Origin: Planctomycetota bacterium
Lineage (GTDB): Bacteria > Planctomycetota > Planctomycetia > Planctomycetales > Planctomycetaceae
Direction: 5' to 3'
DNA length: 41,414 nt
NCBI GenBank assembly: GCA_016872645.1
Contig: VGZH01000051.1
Coordinates: 1-41,414 of the forward strand
Part shown: positions 1 through 7,815 of the stretch, piece by piece
How positions within the stretch are numbered: the stretch's first letter is position 1
Layout of the letters: each line of letters begins with the position of its first letter
Translations under genes and position numbers: made by a program
The notes under the pieces: generated by a model
Databases searched by the model: none
What the model was told of the DNA's origin: nothing
Seen by the model: the letters and a program-made list of their open reading frames with translations, nothing else

Positions 1-412
1 CAACGTTAGAAATACGCGAACTGTCGCGAACGCTTCACACAATTTCGGATCACGAGCGTGAATGAGCGTGTCCGAACGGCAATGGCGGATCAGGCAACGA
101 CGGTCGGTGAACGCCTGCAGACATCGCAGGACGACTCAACCACTGACAACGAGCGTGCCACGCAATTCGGCGGTTGGAAGCCTGGATAAGCGGATGTTTC
201 AACAGTTTTCAAAACGGGAACCGCGTTCGTTCGTGTCGAGCCATACATGTTGCGTTTTTGCAATGCTTCTTTGACGAGGCCGGACAACCAGTCGGCTCGA
301 TTTTCAAGCCGACGCTGGATCGCTATGAAGTCCGTCCAGCAGGGGGCAGGTTCTGAACCTGCCCTTCACTTTTAGCAGCTTGAAAACCTGCCCCACGAAT
401 CCGGAGCCCCCC
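1..412. other. Left-end stretch with no supportable gene
   Basis: I see no convincing coding region before hemL. The frame starting at position 3 is open to a stop at 63-65 and could be the last 20 codons of a gene lying to the left (ending ...SDHERE), but this is too short to judge. The longer open frames at 62-274 (plus) and 90-287 (minus) have arginine-rich or unremarkable translations and no recognisable domain. The right part of the stretch carries the palindrome listed separately. Confidence 0.5.
344..364. repeat. GCAGG-type palindrome upstream of hemL
   Basis: A perfect 9-bp inverted repeat, GGGCAGGTT and AACCTGCCC, is separated by three bases (CTG). A second AACCTGCCC arm recurs just downstream near 386-394. 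No T-run follows on either strand, so a classical terminator is unlikely. The same core (GCAGG ... CCTGC) occurs twice between rplJ and rplL, which suggests a dispersed REP-like family. Confidence 0.6.
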
Positions 413-1702
413 ATGCCGATGTCCCGCGAACGTAGCCAAGTCCAATTCCAGCGAGCCTTGAAGTCGATCCCCGGCGGCGTGAATAGTCCCGCCCGCGCCT
501 TCGGAGCTGTTGGGGGTGAGCCGCTGTTCATTGATCGCGCCGACGGCGCGTACCTCTGGGACTTGGACGGCAACAAGCTGATCGACTTCATTGGCTCTTG
601 GGGTCCGCACATTTTGGGACATCGCCACCCCGCCGTGCTCGCCGCTGTCGAAGATGCGCTGACCCGCGGCACGAGCTTCGGAGCTCCGACTGAACTCGAA
701 TCGGAACTCGCCGAGTTGGTGATCGACGCAGTTCCGTCGATCGAAAAAGTCCGCATGGTCAGCTCCGGCACCGAAGCCACGATGAGCGCGATTCGCGTCG
801 CTCGCGGTTTCACCGGCCGAGACAAGATCATCAAGTTTGCCGGCTGTTATCACGGCCATGTCGATTCGCTGCTGGTCAAAGCCGGCAGCGGAGCACTGAC
901 GCTCGGCGTCCCTTCGAGTCCCGGTGTTCCCGCCGGCTGCACCGCCGACACGATCTCGCTGGAGTTCAACAACCCGAACAAGCTGGCCGAGACGTTCGCG
1001 GTTCAGGGAGACAAAATCGCAGCCCTGATTCTGGAACCGGTCGTCGGCAACATGGGAGTCGTCGTGCCTCAACCGGGATTCCTCGCAGCCTGCCGTGAGC
1101 TCTGCACGAAGCACGGTGCGGTCTTGATCTTCGACGAAGTGATGACCGGATTCCGATTGTCATTGGGCGGCGCTCAAGAACTGTTCAAAATCACGCCCGA
1201 CATGACGACGCTGGGCAAAATCATTGGTGGTGGAATGCCCGTCGGAGCCTACGGCGGCCGAGCCGACATCATGGCGAAGGTCTCACCCGCCGGCCCGGTC
1301 TATCAGGCCGGCACACTCTCCGGCAACCCTCTGGCAATGGCCTGCGGCATCGCGACACTGGGCACGCTGCGCGAAACGAATCCGTATCCAACACTCGCCG
1401 CCAGGACCGAACGTCTGACTCGCGGCCTGAGCGACGCCGCCTCGGCCGCCGGAATCAAGCACACGCTGCCGCATGTGGGCAGCATGTTCACGCTCTTCTT
1501 CAATCCCGACCCGGTGCTGAACAACACGATCGCAGGCCACAGCGACACGAAACTGTTCGCACGTTATTTCTGGGGCATGATCGAGCACGGCGTCTATTTG
1601 CCCTGCAGCCAGTTCGAGGCGAACTTCGTCTCCGCCGCCCATTCCGACGGGGATATTGACGCGACCATCGCGGCAGCCAAAGACGTGTTGCGGGCGATCT
1701 GA
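413..1702 (+). CDS. hemL: Glutamate-1-semialdehyde 2,1-aminomutase
   Basis: This PLP-dependent cytoplasmic enzyme converts glutamate-1-semialdehyde to 5-aminolevulinate, the last step of the C5 route to haem. The 429-residue protein has the usual length. It opens with the family signature [13 protein letters not shown], has the [12 protein letters not shown] cofactor-phosphate region, the FDEVMTGFR aspartate motif, and Lys269 in [13 protein letters not shown] as the expected Schiff-base lysine. The ATG at 413 is preceded by GGAG at 403-406. The ATG at 419 gives the classical MSRERS start but has poorer spacing, and an upstream TTG at 380 has no ribosome site. The partner enzyme HemA is encoded about 24 kb away on the other strand. 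No neighbouring gene belongs to the pathway, so it appears to be a single-gene unit. Confidence 0.97.
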   Translation: MPMSRERSQVQFQRALKSIPGGVNSPARAFGAVGGEPLFIDRADGAYLWDLDGNKLIDFIGSWGPHILGHRHPAVLAAVEDALTRGTSFGAPTELESELAELVIDAVPSIEKVRMVSSGTEATMSAIRVARGFTGRDKIIKFAGCYHGHVDSLLVKAGSGALTLGVPSSPGVPAGCTADTISLEFNNPNKLAETFAVQGDKIAALILEPVVGNMGVVVPQPGFLAACRELCTKHGAVLIFDEVMTGFRLSLGGAQELFKITPDMTTLGKIIGGGMPVGAYGGRADIMAKVSPAGPVYQAGTLSGNPLAMACGIATLGTLRETNPYPTLAARTERLTRGLSDAASAAGIKHTLPHVGSMFTLFFNPDPVLNNTIAGHSDTKLFARYFWGMIEHGVYLPCSQFEANFVSAAHSDGDIDATIAAAKDVLRAI

Positions 1703-1721
1703 ATCGATCACCGAACTCGTT

Positions 1722-1750
1722 TTGACACGTTTGGGACGGAAGGCTATCGT
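1722..1750 (+). promoter_or_regulatory. Candidate sigma70-type promoter upstream of the receiver gene
   Basis: A perfect TTGACA (1722-1727) is followed after exactly 17 bases by TATCGT (1745-1750, four of six matches to TATAAT), about 90 bases before the receiver gene. The same bases can also fold into a hairpin, GGGACG (1733-1738) with CGTCCC (1748-1753), followed by a short CTTTT. The element could therefore instead be a weak terminator for hemL. No experimental support is available. Confidence 0.45.
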
Positions 1751-1843
1751 CCCGCCGCTTTTCGCCGAATGAGGCTCTGTCACGAAGGACCGTGATGCTT
1801 GGCTTCATCTCGGTTTCGATCGCCGACAAGGAAGGCAGGCATC

Positions 1844-2173
1844 GTGGTGAGTCACTCGCCGAGCATTTTGGTGGTGGACGGTTTGTCGGAGACGACCGCC
1901 GTTCTCAAGGCAGTGTTCGAACCGCGAGGCCACTCGGTCAATCGAGTCCGCCATTCGCAGTTGCCCAACAGCACAATGACTCTGCCGCGAGTCGTGATTT
2001 GGCACGCCAATGAACCGGAAGCCATTCCAGCGGCAGAACACTTCCAAGGAATTCCTCGCATCTTCATCGGCCGCGCCGATTGCCCGACGTCCGACGGCGA
2101 AACTCAGCGGTTCTCGCAGCCGTTCGAATATCGCGAACTCCTCGGTACGATCGAAACGCTGCTGGCAGAGTAG
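1844..2173 (+). CDS. Degenerate response-regulator receiver (pseudo-receiver) domain protein
   Basis: The 109-residue protein has the layout of a stand-alone receiver domain: strand 1 at SILVVDGLSE, helix 1 at TTAVLKAVFEPRGH, strand 3 at PRVVIWHANEP, strand 4 at PRIFIGRA and strand 5/helix 5 at SQPFEYRELLGTIETLL. The active site is largely gone. One of the two N-terminal acids is kept (Asp12), but the phospho-acceptor position aligns with His54, the strand 4 Thr/Ser with Gly76 and the conserved Lys with Gln92. The protein is therefore unlikely to be phosphorylated normally and may act as a binding module. GTG 1844 is chosen because AAGGAAGG lies 8-9 bases upstream; a longer TTG start at 1799 has none. 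It lies directly before an FHA-GAF histidine kinase on the same strand, 184 bases away, so the two may work together. The fold call is inferred from pattern alone. Confidence 0.6.
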   Translation: MVSHSPSILVVDGLSETTAVLKAVFEPRGHSVNRVRHSQLPNSTMTLPRVVIWHANEPEAIPAAEHFQGIPRIFIGRADCPTSDGETQRFSQPFEYRELLGTIETLLAE

Positions 2174-2176
2174 ACC

Positions 2177-2215
2177 AGTCACTCCGTGACTTGAGATTTC
2201 GAGTACGGAGTGGCT
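2177..2215. repeat. REP-like hairpin between receiver and kinase genes
   Basis: AGTCACTCCGT (2177-2187) pairs with ACGGAGTGGCT (2205-2215) as an 11-bp stem with one G-T pair. A competing small hairpin, AGTCAC-TCC-GTGACT, lies at 2177-2191. It begins four bases after the receiver gene stop and no T-run follows. The alternative pairing and position fit a REP-like or mRNA-stabilising element better than a standard terminator. Confidence 0.5.
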
Positions 2216-2357
2216 CGACTACGTTCTGCGAACCTACGGTAGCCTGTCGGGAACGAGCAGCATTGATATCATGGCCGAGTCGTTGGAACGCTGCCCCCAG
2301 GCGGCAAACTCTCGTCCGCAGGACGTAGTCTCGTCCGCGTTGCCACGGAGGCGATTT

Positions 2358-4067
2358 GTGCCGAAGGCCACGTTGCTGGTGATCCAGGGAGCCGATCAAG
2401 GGCTGCGCTTTGAGTTGGATGGAAGCGAGGTCACTCTCGGCCGCGGCGCGCTCAATCCCATTCAACTGCGAGACAACGAAGTCTCGCGCACGCATGCCCA
2501 GATCCGCTTTGACGACTCGGAGGCTGGATTCGTCATCAACGACCGGCAAAGCTCCAACGGCACATTCGTCAATGGCGAGGCGATTCAGACCCGGAAGTTG
2601 ATCAGCGGCGATCAAATCGCGGTTGGAACGACGGCGTTGCTGTTTCAAGAAGAGACGTCCGAACGCCCCGTGCGTGCGGCGGATCAATTGGAAGTGTTCG
2701 TCGGCGATGACGCCCGCGAACGGTCCAGCATCATCGGCGAAGTGAGCCAAGCCGTCGGACAACAACTGCTCCGGGATGCGACGTCGATCCTCAAAGCCAG
2801 TTCGACGATGCAAACACTTGCCAACTTGCAAGTGCTGTATCGCATCACCGAGGAAGCGGTCGCGCCGACGCTGTCACTCGACCAACTGCTGCACCGCATC
2901 CTGGAACTGACGATCGAGGTCGTCGGAGCCGATCGTGGCTGCGTCCTGGTGAATGACCCGCGAACCAGCCAACTCACGCCGAAAGCATTCCACCATCGCC
3001 GGGATTTCGCCCCCGGCAGTCCGATGCCGGTCTCACGCAGTATCGTGGATTACGTCCGGAAAAAGGGGCAAGGAGTCCGCACGTCCGACGCACCACACGA
3101 TCAGCGTTTCAGCCAGCAGAGCATCATGCAAGCCGGCATCCGCGAGGCAATGTGCGTGCCGATGCAGGGCCGTTACGAATTGATGGGGGTGCTGTACCTC
3201 GACACAACCACGCCGAGCCATCAGCTTCCGCGACTTGGCCCGGAGGGCTATCGCTTCACCGAGGAAAAGCTGCATCTGCTCGCCGCGATCGGCCGGCAAA
3301 CGGCACTCGCGGTCGAGGACCACCGCTTTCAAGACGCTTTCCTCAGAGCCGAACGCCTAGCCGCCGTCGGACAGACGATTGCAATCCTCTCGCACCACAT
3401 CAAAAACATTCTTCAAGGAGTGCGTGGTGGCAGCTATCTGATCGACATGGGCCTGAAGCAGCACGACGAAGATCTGATCGGCCGCGGTTGGAAGATCGTC
3501 GAAAAGAACCAGGACCGAATTTACCAACTCGTAATGGACATGCTCAGCTACAGTGCCGAGCGAAAGCCCGCATTACAGGTTGCAAACCTCAACGATGTCG
3601 TCCGTGACGTTTGCGAATTGATGGGGCCTCGCGCTGCCGAGTGCCAAGTCGACCTGGCCTGCAAACTCTCCGATCAAGTCCCCGACAGCGCGTTCGACCC
3701 GGAGGGGATTCATCGCGCCGTGCTCAATCTCGTGACAAACGCGATCGAGGCGGTCGAAGGAGCAACCGGTGGTCGAGTCAACGTCGAGACCGAATACGAT
3801 TCGCAGTCTGACGAACTGGTTGTGCTAGTCCGTGACAACGGCCCTGGGATTCCGGCCGCTCAACAGGCAATGTTGTTTAACATCTTCGAATCGACGAAAG
3901 GCTCGCGCGGCACCGGACTGGGCTTGGCGGTGTCGCAAAAAATCATCCGCGAACATGGAGGCGACATCTTCGTCGAAAGTCGAGAAGGTGACGGAGCCAA
4001 CTTTCGACTCGTGCTGGCCCGATTGGACGAGGACGCCGGACGCGGCAGTTTGCCCTCGAACGAATGA
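2358..4067 (+). CDS. FHA-GAF sensor histidine kinase
   Basis: The 569-residue protein has no visible membrane segment and is probably cytoplasmic. An N-terminal FHA domain (about residues 3-100) carries GRG, NEVSRTHAQI and SSNGTFVNG and is expected to bind phosphothreonine peptides. A GAF domain follows (about 165-320, with GADRGCVLV and REAMCVPM). The kinase core has an H-box, LSHHIKN, with His346 as presumed phospho-acceptor, and an ATPase domain with N-box NLVTNAIEAV, G1 DNGPGIP and G2 GTGLGLAVSQKI. The residue after the acceptor is His347, where most kinases have Glu or Asp. GTG 2358 is preferred because GGAGG at 2347-2351 is well placed; the frame is open upstream to 2271 but without a ribosome site. 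The preceding gene encodes a degenerate receiver. The signal sensed is unknown. Confidence 0.85.
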   Translation: MPKATLLVIQGADQGLRFELDGSEVTLGRGALNPIQLRDNEVSRTHAQIRFDDSEAGFVINDRQSSNGTFVNGEAIQTRKLISGDQIAVGTTALLFQEETSERPVRAADQLEVFVGDDARERSSIIGEVSQAVGQQLLRDATSILKASSTMQTLANLQVLYRITEEAVAPTLSLDQLLHRILELTIEVVGADRGCVLVNDPRTSQLTPKAFHHRRDFAPGSPMPVSRSIVDYVRKKGQGVRTSDAPHDQRFSQQSIMQAGIREAMCVPMQGRYELMGVLYLDTTTPSHQLPRLGPEGYRFTEEKLHLLAAIGRQTALAVEDHRFQDAFLRAERLAAVGQTIAILSHHIKNILQGVRGGSYLIDMGLKQHDEDLIGRGWKIVEKNQDRIYQLVMDMLSYSAERKPALQVANLNDVVRDVCELMGPRAAECQVDLACKLSDQVPDSAFDPEGIHRAVLNLVTNAIEAVEGATGGRVNVETEYDSQSDELVVLVRDNGPGIPAAQQAMLFNIFESTKGSRGTGLGLAVSQKIIREHGGDIFVESREGDGANFRLVLARLDEDAGRGSLPSNE

Positions 4068-4097
4068 CACAGGCACAACTTTTTGGGAGCGATTCAC

Positions 4098-5018
4098 ATG
4101 CGAGGTCTTATTTGGTCCACCTTGTCGGCGATGCTGCTGGCCGCGTCCCTCTCTGGCTTGCTCGCGGATGACGCCAACTCGAATTCAGACGGCAAACTCC
4201 GGATCATCATTTTCGGAGCACATCCGGACGATGCCGAGTACAAAGCGGGCGGCACGGCGGCCAAGTGGGCGAAGCTTGGACATCACGTGAAATTGGTCTC
4301 GGTCACCAACGGGGACATCGGTCATTGGCAAACTGCCGGAGGGCCATTGGCTCAACGCCGCACGGCCGAGGTCCAAGCCGCCGCGAAAGTTCTGGGGGTC
4401 ACCTCGCAAGTGCTCGACATCCACGACGGCGAGTTGCTGCCGACCCTCGAATACCGCAAGCTGATCACGAAGATCATCCGCGAATGGCAGGCGGACATCG
4501 TCATCTCGCATCGACCTTGGGACTACCATCCGGATCACCGTTACGTCGGCGTCCTCGTGCAGGATGCCGCGTTCATGGTCACAGTCCCGTATTTTGTTCC
4601 CAGCAGCCCGCCCCTCAAGAAAAACCCCGTGTTTCTGTATTCCAGCGACGGGTTTCGGAAGCCATATCCGTTTAATCCAGACGTCGCCGTGTCGGTCGAC
4701 GACGTTTTTGAGACAAAGCTCGCGGCGATCCACGAGCTCCCGTCACAGGCTTACGAAGGTGGCGCCAACGGCAGCGAGGAGCTCGTCCGCAGCCTTCCAC
4801 CGGAGTCTGATCCGGCGGGTCGAAAGGCTTGGCTTAAGGAGCGATGGTCGAGCCGTCAGAGCGCCGAGGCCAACAAGTCGCGGGAGCTCCTCGTCCGGCT
4901 GTACGGCGAGGTGCGCGGCAAAGCGGTAAAGCACGCCGAGACCTTTGAGCTGTGCGAATATGGCTCGCGGCCCAGCGGCGACGAACTTCGGCGGCTGTTT
5001 CCGTTCTTCGACAAGTAG
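4098..5018 (+). CDS. Secreted PIG-L family deacetylase
   Basis: This 306-residue protein belongs to the PIG-L/LmbE-like family of zinc-dependent N-deacetylases that act on GlcNAc-type substrates. The zinc motif AHPDDAEY appears early in the mature chain, and the second metal-binding element is HPDHRYVGVLV. The N-terminus (MRGLIWSTLSAMLLAASLSGLLAD) is a good signal peptide, so it should act outside the cytoplasm, which is common in planctomycetes but differs from mycothiol-pathway members. ATG 4098 has GGGAG at 4085-4089; the earlier TTG at 4083 would bury this site. The real substrate cannot be told from the sequence. It follows the histidine kinase gene by 30 bases on the same strand and may be cotranscribed with it. 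Confidence 0.9.
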   Translation: MRGLIWSTLSAMLLAASLSGLLADDANSNSDGKLRIIIFGAHPDDAEYKAGGTAAKWAKLGHHVKLVSVTNGDIGHWQTAGGPLAQRRTAEVQAAAKVLGVTSQVLDIHDGELLPTLEYRKLITKIIREWQADIVISHRPWDYHPDHRYVGVLVQDAAFMVTVPYFVPSSPPLKKNPVFLYSSDGFRKPYPFNPDVAVSVDDVFETKLAAIHELPSQAYEGGANGSEELVRSLPPESDPAGRKAWLKERWSSRQSAEANKSRELLVRLYGEVRGKAVKHAETFELCEYGSRPSGDELRRLFPFFDK

Positions 5019-5086
5019 TTTTGGTCAGGATTTGAGGTTGGTTTGGGACCGCTCCGCATCTTGTAAGTTCAGCGTGTGTCTTTGAC

Positions 5087-5114
5087 TTGTATTACTTTTG
5101 GAGACCGTTATATT
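5087..5114 (+). promoter_or_regulatory. Candidate promoter of the tRNA-tuf operon
   Basis: TATATT (5109-5114, five of six matches to the -10 consensus) has TTGTAT 16 bases upstream (5087-5092). An overlapping TTGACT at 5082-5087 is a better -35 match but would leave a 21-base spacer. Transcription would begin near 5121, just before tRNA-Thr at 5144. Confidence 0.5.
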
Positions 5115-5143
5115 CCTCCGCTCCCCATCGAGCCGGCTTGACC

Positions 5144-5216
5144 GCTAGCGTAGCTCAATTGGCAGAGCTCCGGTTTTGTAAACCGGGGGTTGTGGGTTCG
5201 AGTCCCTCCGCTAGCT
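5144..5216 (+). tRNA. tRNA-Thr (anticodon TGT)
   Basis: The cloverleaf is complete. The acceptor is GCTAGCG/CGCTAGC, the D stem GCTC/GAGC, the anticodon stem CCGGT/ACCGG with loop TTTGTAA, and the T loop TTCGAGT. The T stem has one T-T mismatch. The discriminator is T and the CCA end is not encoded in register. It is the first gene of the tRNA-tuf cluster. Confidence 0.95.
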
Positions 5217-5246
5217 TCCAGAGACCTCCGGTTCAATCCCCTTTGA

Positions 5247-5267
5247 GCCAGAGACTTACGCTCTGGC
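5247..5267. repeat. Short palindrome between tRNA-Thr and tRNA-Tyr
   Basis: GCCAGAG (5247-5253) and CTCTGGC (5261-5267) form a perfect 7-bp stem around the loop ACTTACG. There is no T-run. It sits in the 75-base spacer between two tRNAs and may be a processing hairpin or a REP-like element. Confidence 0.45.
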
Positions 5268-5291
5268 GAATGGCGGGAAGAGGATTCCACC

Positions 5292-5373
5292 GGGGGAATT
5301 CCAGAGCGGCCAAATGGGCCAGACTGTAAATCTGGTGGCACAGCCTTCGGAGGTTCGAATCCTCCTTCCCCCA
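5292..5373 (+). tRNA. tRNA-Tyr (anticodon GTA)
   Basis: This is a class II tRNA with a long variable arm. The acceptor is GGGGGAA/TTCCCCC, the anticodon stem CCAGA/TCTGG with loop CTGTAAA (GTA at 5326-5328), and the T arm GGAGG-TTCGAAT-CCTCC. The discriminator is A. The CCA is not encoded. Confidence 0.95.
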
Positions 5374-5485
5374 CTAGATTTGAATTGAACAACACACGAC
5401 GCTGGCCGAAAGGCTGGCCAAGAATTCCAAACGTCACACGATTCCGTAGAAACCGATTCCGTAAAGATTCACAACACAAGCGTCC

Positions 5486-5556
5486 GCGGGTGTAGCTCAA
5501 TGGTAGAGCGCCAGCCTTCCAAGCTGGACACGTGGGTTCGATTCCCATCACCCGCT
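5486..5556 (+). tRNA. tRNA-Gly (anticodon TCC)
   Basis: The acceptor is GCGGGTG/CACCCGC, the anticodon stem CCAGC/GCTGG with loop CTTCCAA (TCC at 5518-5520), and the T arm GTGGG-TTCGATT-CCCAT. The discriminator is T. It is the third tRNA of the cluster before tuf. Confidence 0.95.
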
Positions 5557-5639
5557 CCTGAGTGCCCAGTCAATCAACAACAAGGACCTCTGAGCAGCAT
5601 GACAAACAGGAAGAAGGGATTCGACTGGTTGTCGTTCGT

Positions 5640-5711
<72 letters not shown>

Positions 5712-5814
5712 CTCCGAGTCATTAGCAGTGCATTGGTGTCCGAGCTTGGATAGTTCGGCCCGTTTCATCAAAAAGAAAGTTTAACCCAAGTCAGTTTCAG
5801 TTTAGGGAGTCAAC

Positions 5815-7011
5815 ATGGCCAAGGCAGTTTTTGAACGCAAGAAACCGCACGTCAACGTAGGCACGATCGGCCACATCGATCACGGCAAGACAACCTTGAC
5901 CGCTTCGATTCTGGCAGTGCAGGCCGGCAAGGGCTTGGCTACTTTGAAGTCGTACAAGGATATCGCCAAGGGGGGCACTGTTCGCGACGAGAATAAGACC
6001 GTGACCATCGCGGTCAGCCACGTTGAGTACGAGTCCCCAAAGCGTCACTACGCTCACATCGACTGCCCGGGTCACGCGGACTACATCAAGAACATGATCA
6101 CCGGTGCCGCCCAGATGGACGGCGCGATCCTGGTTGTGTCGGCCGCTGACGGCCCGATGCCGCAGACTCGCGAGCACATCCTGTTGGCCCGGCAGGTCAA
6201 CGTGCCAGCGCTGGTTGTATTCCTTAATAAGATCGACTTGGTCGATGACCCAGAGCTGCTCGAACTGGTCGAAATGGAAATTCGTGACCTGCTCAGCAAG
6301 TACGATTTTCCCGGCGATACGATTCCGATCATTCGCGGCCAGTCGAACATGGCTTTGGAGCATCCGGATGACCCGAAGTGGAATAAGTGCATCGGCGACC
6401 TGATGGATGCGCTGGATACCGCGATTCCGGAGCCGCCGCGCGTGACCGACAAGCCGTTCTTGATGGCCATCGAAGACGTTTTCTCGATCGAAGGCCGCGG
6501 CACGGTCGTCACCGGCCGTATCGAACAAGGTGTCGTGAAGACTGGCGAAAAAATCGAGATCGTCGGACTCAAGCCGACGATGGAAACGACCTGCACCGGC
6601 GTCGAAATGTTCAACAAGACGTTGGACCGCGGCGAAGCTGGCGACAACGTTGGAATTCTTCTTCGTGGCACGAAGAAGGAAGAAGTTCAACGCGGCCAGG
6701 TGCTGTCAGCTCCGAAGGCGATCAAGCCGCACACCAAGTTCGAGTGCGAGGTTTACGTCCTGAGCAAAGAGGAAGGCGGCCGACACACCCCGTTCTTCAA
6801 TGGCTACAAGCCGCAGTTCTATTTCCGAACGACCGACGTGACCGGCGGAGCAAACCTGCTCGGCGGTGCCGAAATGTGTATGCCCGGCGACAACGTCAAG
6901 CTGGCGGTGGAACTCGGCAAGCCAATCGCAATGGACACCGGCAGCCGATTCGCCATCCGCGAAGGTGGCCGCACTGTCGGTTCGGGAATTGTGACTGCGA
7001 TCACGGAGTAA
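5815..7011 (+). CDS. tuf: Translation elongation factor Tu
   Basis: EF-Tu delivers aminoacyl-tRNA to the ribosome as a GTP complex. The 398-residue protein has the three expected domains: P-loop GHIDHGKT (19-26), switch [10 protein letters not shown] (83-90), NKID (138-141), then the two beta-barrel domains ending [13 protein letters not shown]. Two normally near-invariant elements differ. The switch I signature RGITI reads KTVTI (61-65), keeping the magnesium-binding Thr64, and the G5 guanine-binding motif SAL reads QSN (176-178) within [11 protein letters not shown] recall similar switch I forms in other planctomycete EF-Tu, so this is probably a lineage trait and not damage. The gene heads the protein-coding part of the tRNA-tuf operon and is 6 bases from rpmG. 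Confidence 0.98.
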   Translation: MAKAVFERKKPHVNVGTIGHIDHGKTTLTASILAVQAGKGLATLKSYKDIAKGGTVRDENKTVTIAVSHVEYESPKRHYAHIDCPGHADYIKNMITGAAQMDGAILVVSAADGPMPQTREHILLARQVNVPALVVFLNKIDLVDDPELLELVEMEIRDLLSKYDFPGDTIPIIRGQSNMALEHPDDPKWNKCIGDLMDALDTAIPEPPRVTDKPFLMAIEDVFSIEGRGTVVTGRIEQGVVKTGEKIEIVGLKPTMETTCTGVEMFNKTLDRGEAGDNVGILLRGTKKEEVQRGQVLSAPKAIKPHTKFECEVYVLSKEEGGRHTPFFNGYKPQFYFRTTDVTGGANLLGGAEMCMPGDNVKLAVELGKPIAMDTGSRFAIREGGRTVGSGIVTAITE

Positions 7012-7017
7012 TTGATC

Positions 7018-7173
7018 ATGCCTCGCGAATTCGTGTGGCTGGAATGTACTGAGTCGGGCGATCGGAACTATCGCGTTTCCAAGGAAACGCGTGGGACCGA
7101 GCGTCTGGAGTTGAAGAAATACTGCCCTCGGTTGCGGAAGCATACTCTGCACAAAGAGTCGCGAAAGAAGTAG
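7018..7173 (+). CDS. rpmG: Large ribosomal subunit protein bL33
   Basis: This small gene encodes a 51-residue protein with the bL33 pattern [20 protein letters not shown] and [18 protein letters not shown]. It starts six bases after the tuf stop and lies before tRNA-Trp and secE, the usual place for rpmG. The zinc ribbon seems only half present. Cys10 and Cys36 remain, but the partner positions of each CxxC pair are Ser13 and Leu39, so zinc binding is probably lost or altered. Assignment is firm despite the short length. Confidence 0.95.
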   Translation: MPREFVWLECTESGDRNYRVSKETRGTERLELKKYCPRLRKHTLHKESRKK

Positions 7174-7258
7174 CCGCTGCCGTGGTTTTCGCGCGTTCTG
7201 GGTGTTGATTGCCCAGTTCTCGCGAAGAGTTTTTCGAGCTCTTTCTGAAAAGAAAACT

Positions 7259-7331
7259 ACGGGTGTAGCTCAATTGGCAGAGCACTGGATTCCAAATCCA
7301 GCGGTTGGGGGTTCAAGTCCCTCCGCCCGTG
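7259..7331 (+). tRNA. tRNA-Trp (anticodon CCA)
   Basis: The acceptor is ACGGGTG/CGCCCGT (one G-T pair), the D stem GCTC/GAGC, and the anticodon stem CTGGA/TCCAG with loop TTCCAAA (CCA at 7292-7294). The T arm contains TTCAAGT. The discriminator is G. It sits between rpmG and secE as in many bacteria. Confidence 0.95.
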
Positions 7332-7372
7332 TTTGTCCGGTGTTTTGTCGTGAAGCGTTTTGTTCAAATTGA

Positions 7373-7774
7373 ATGGGTTCGGCGATGGGACTGACGAACT
7401 ACAAAAAAACGCAAGGCAGACCAACGCGTCAAATCGCGCTGTGTGTGGTGATCGCATCATTATCCTGGTTGCTGATCTCTGCCGCGGCATTATTTGTCCG
7501 GCGTCAAGTTGGCATTGGCTGGCTAAGCATTTGCGTTGGGGTGATTGGCGTAGCAGGTGTGATCTCAGTCGCAATTCTGAATCGACCTCGCTGGGCGGAT
7601 TTTTTGATTTCGGTGCAGGCAGAGATTGATAAGGTCACTTGGCCTTCGAAAGCCGAGGTGCACAAGCACACCTTGGTCGTATTAATCCTGCTTGTGTCGA
7701 TGTCGGTGATTGTTTTCGCGTTTGATATTATTTGGCAGTGGGTCTTCAAGACGATTGGGTTCTTGCAGATTTGA
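7373..7774 (+). CDS. secE: Preprotein translocase subunit SecE
   Basis: SecE is the clamp subunit of the SecYEG protein-export channel in the cytoplasmic membrane. The 133-residue protein has two N-terminal membrane segments (about 21-43 and 48-67), then the amphipathic signature QAEIDKVTWPSKAEVHKHT and a last membrane helix (about 103-125). Three helices resemble the E. coli type more than the single-helix short form. ATG 7373 or 7385 could be the start; neither has a clear ribosome site. It is followed after 41 bases by nusG. Confidence 0.95.
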   Translation: MGSAMGLTNYKKTQGRPTRQIALCVVIASLSWLLISAAALFVRRQVGIGWLSICVGVIGVAGVISVAILNRPRWADFLISVQAEIDKVTWPSKAEVHKHTLVVLILLVSMSVIVFAFDIIWQWVFKTIGFLQI

Positions 7775-7815
7775 CGATGGAGTAGCGTGCTGTGTCTGTG
7801 TCCACGGAGTCTTCC

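Noticed and set aside
62-287. Short frames at the left end (plus 62-274, minus 90-287)
   Set aside because: No ribosome site, conserved motif or plausible composition.
5797-6690. 297-codon minus-strand frame opposite tuf
   Set aside because: It is antisense to a highly conserved gene and its translation has no family features; a codon-bias shadow.
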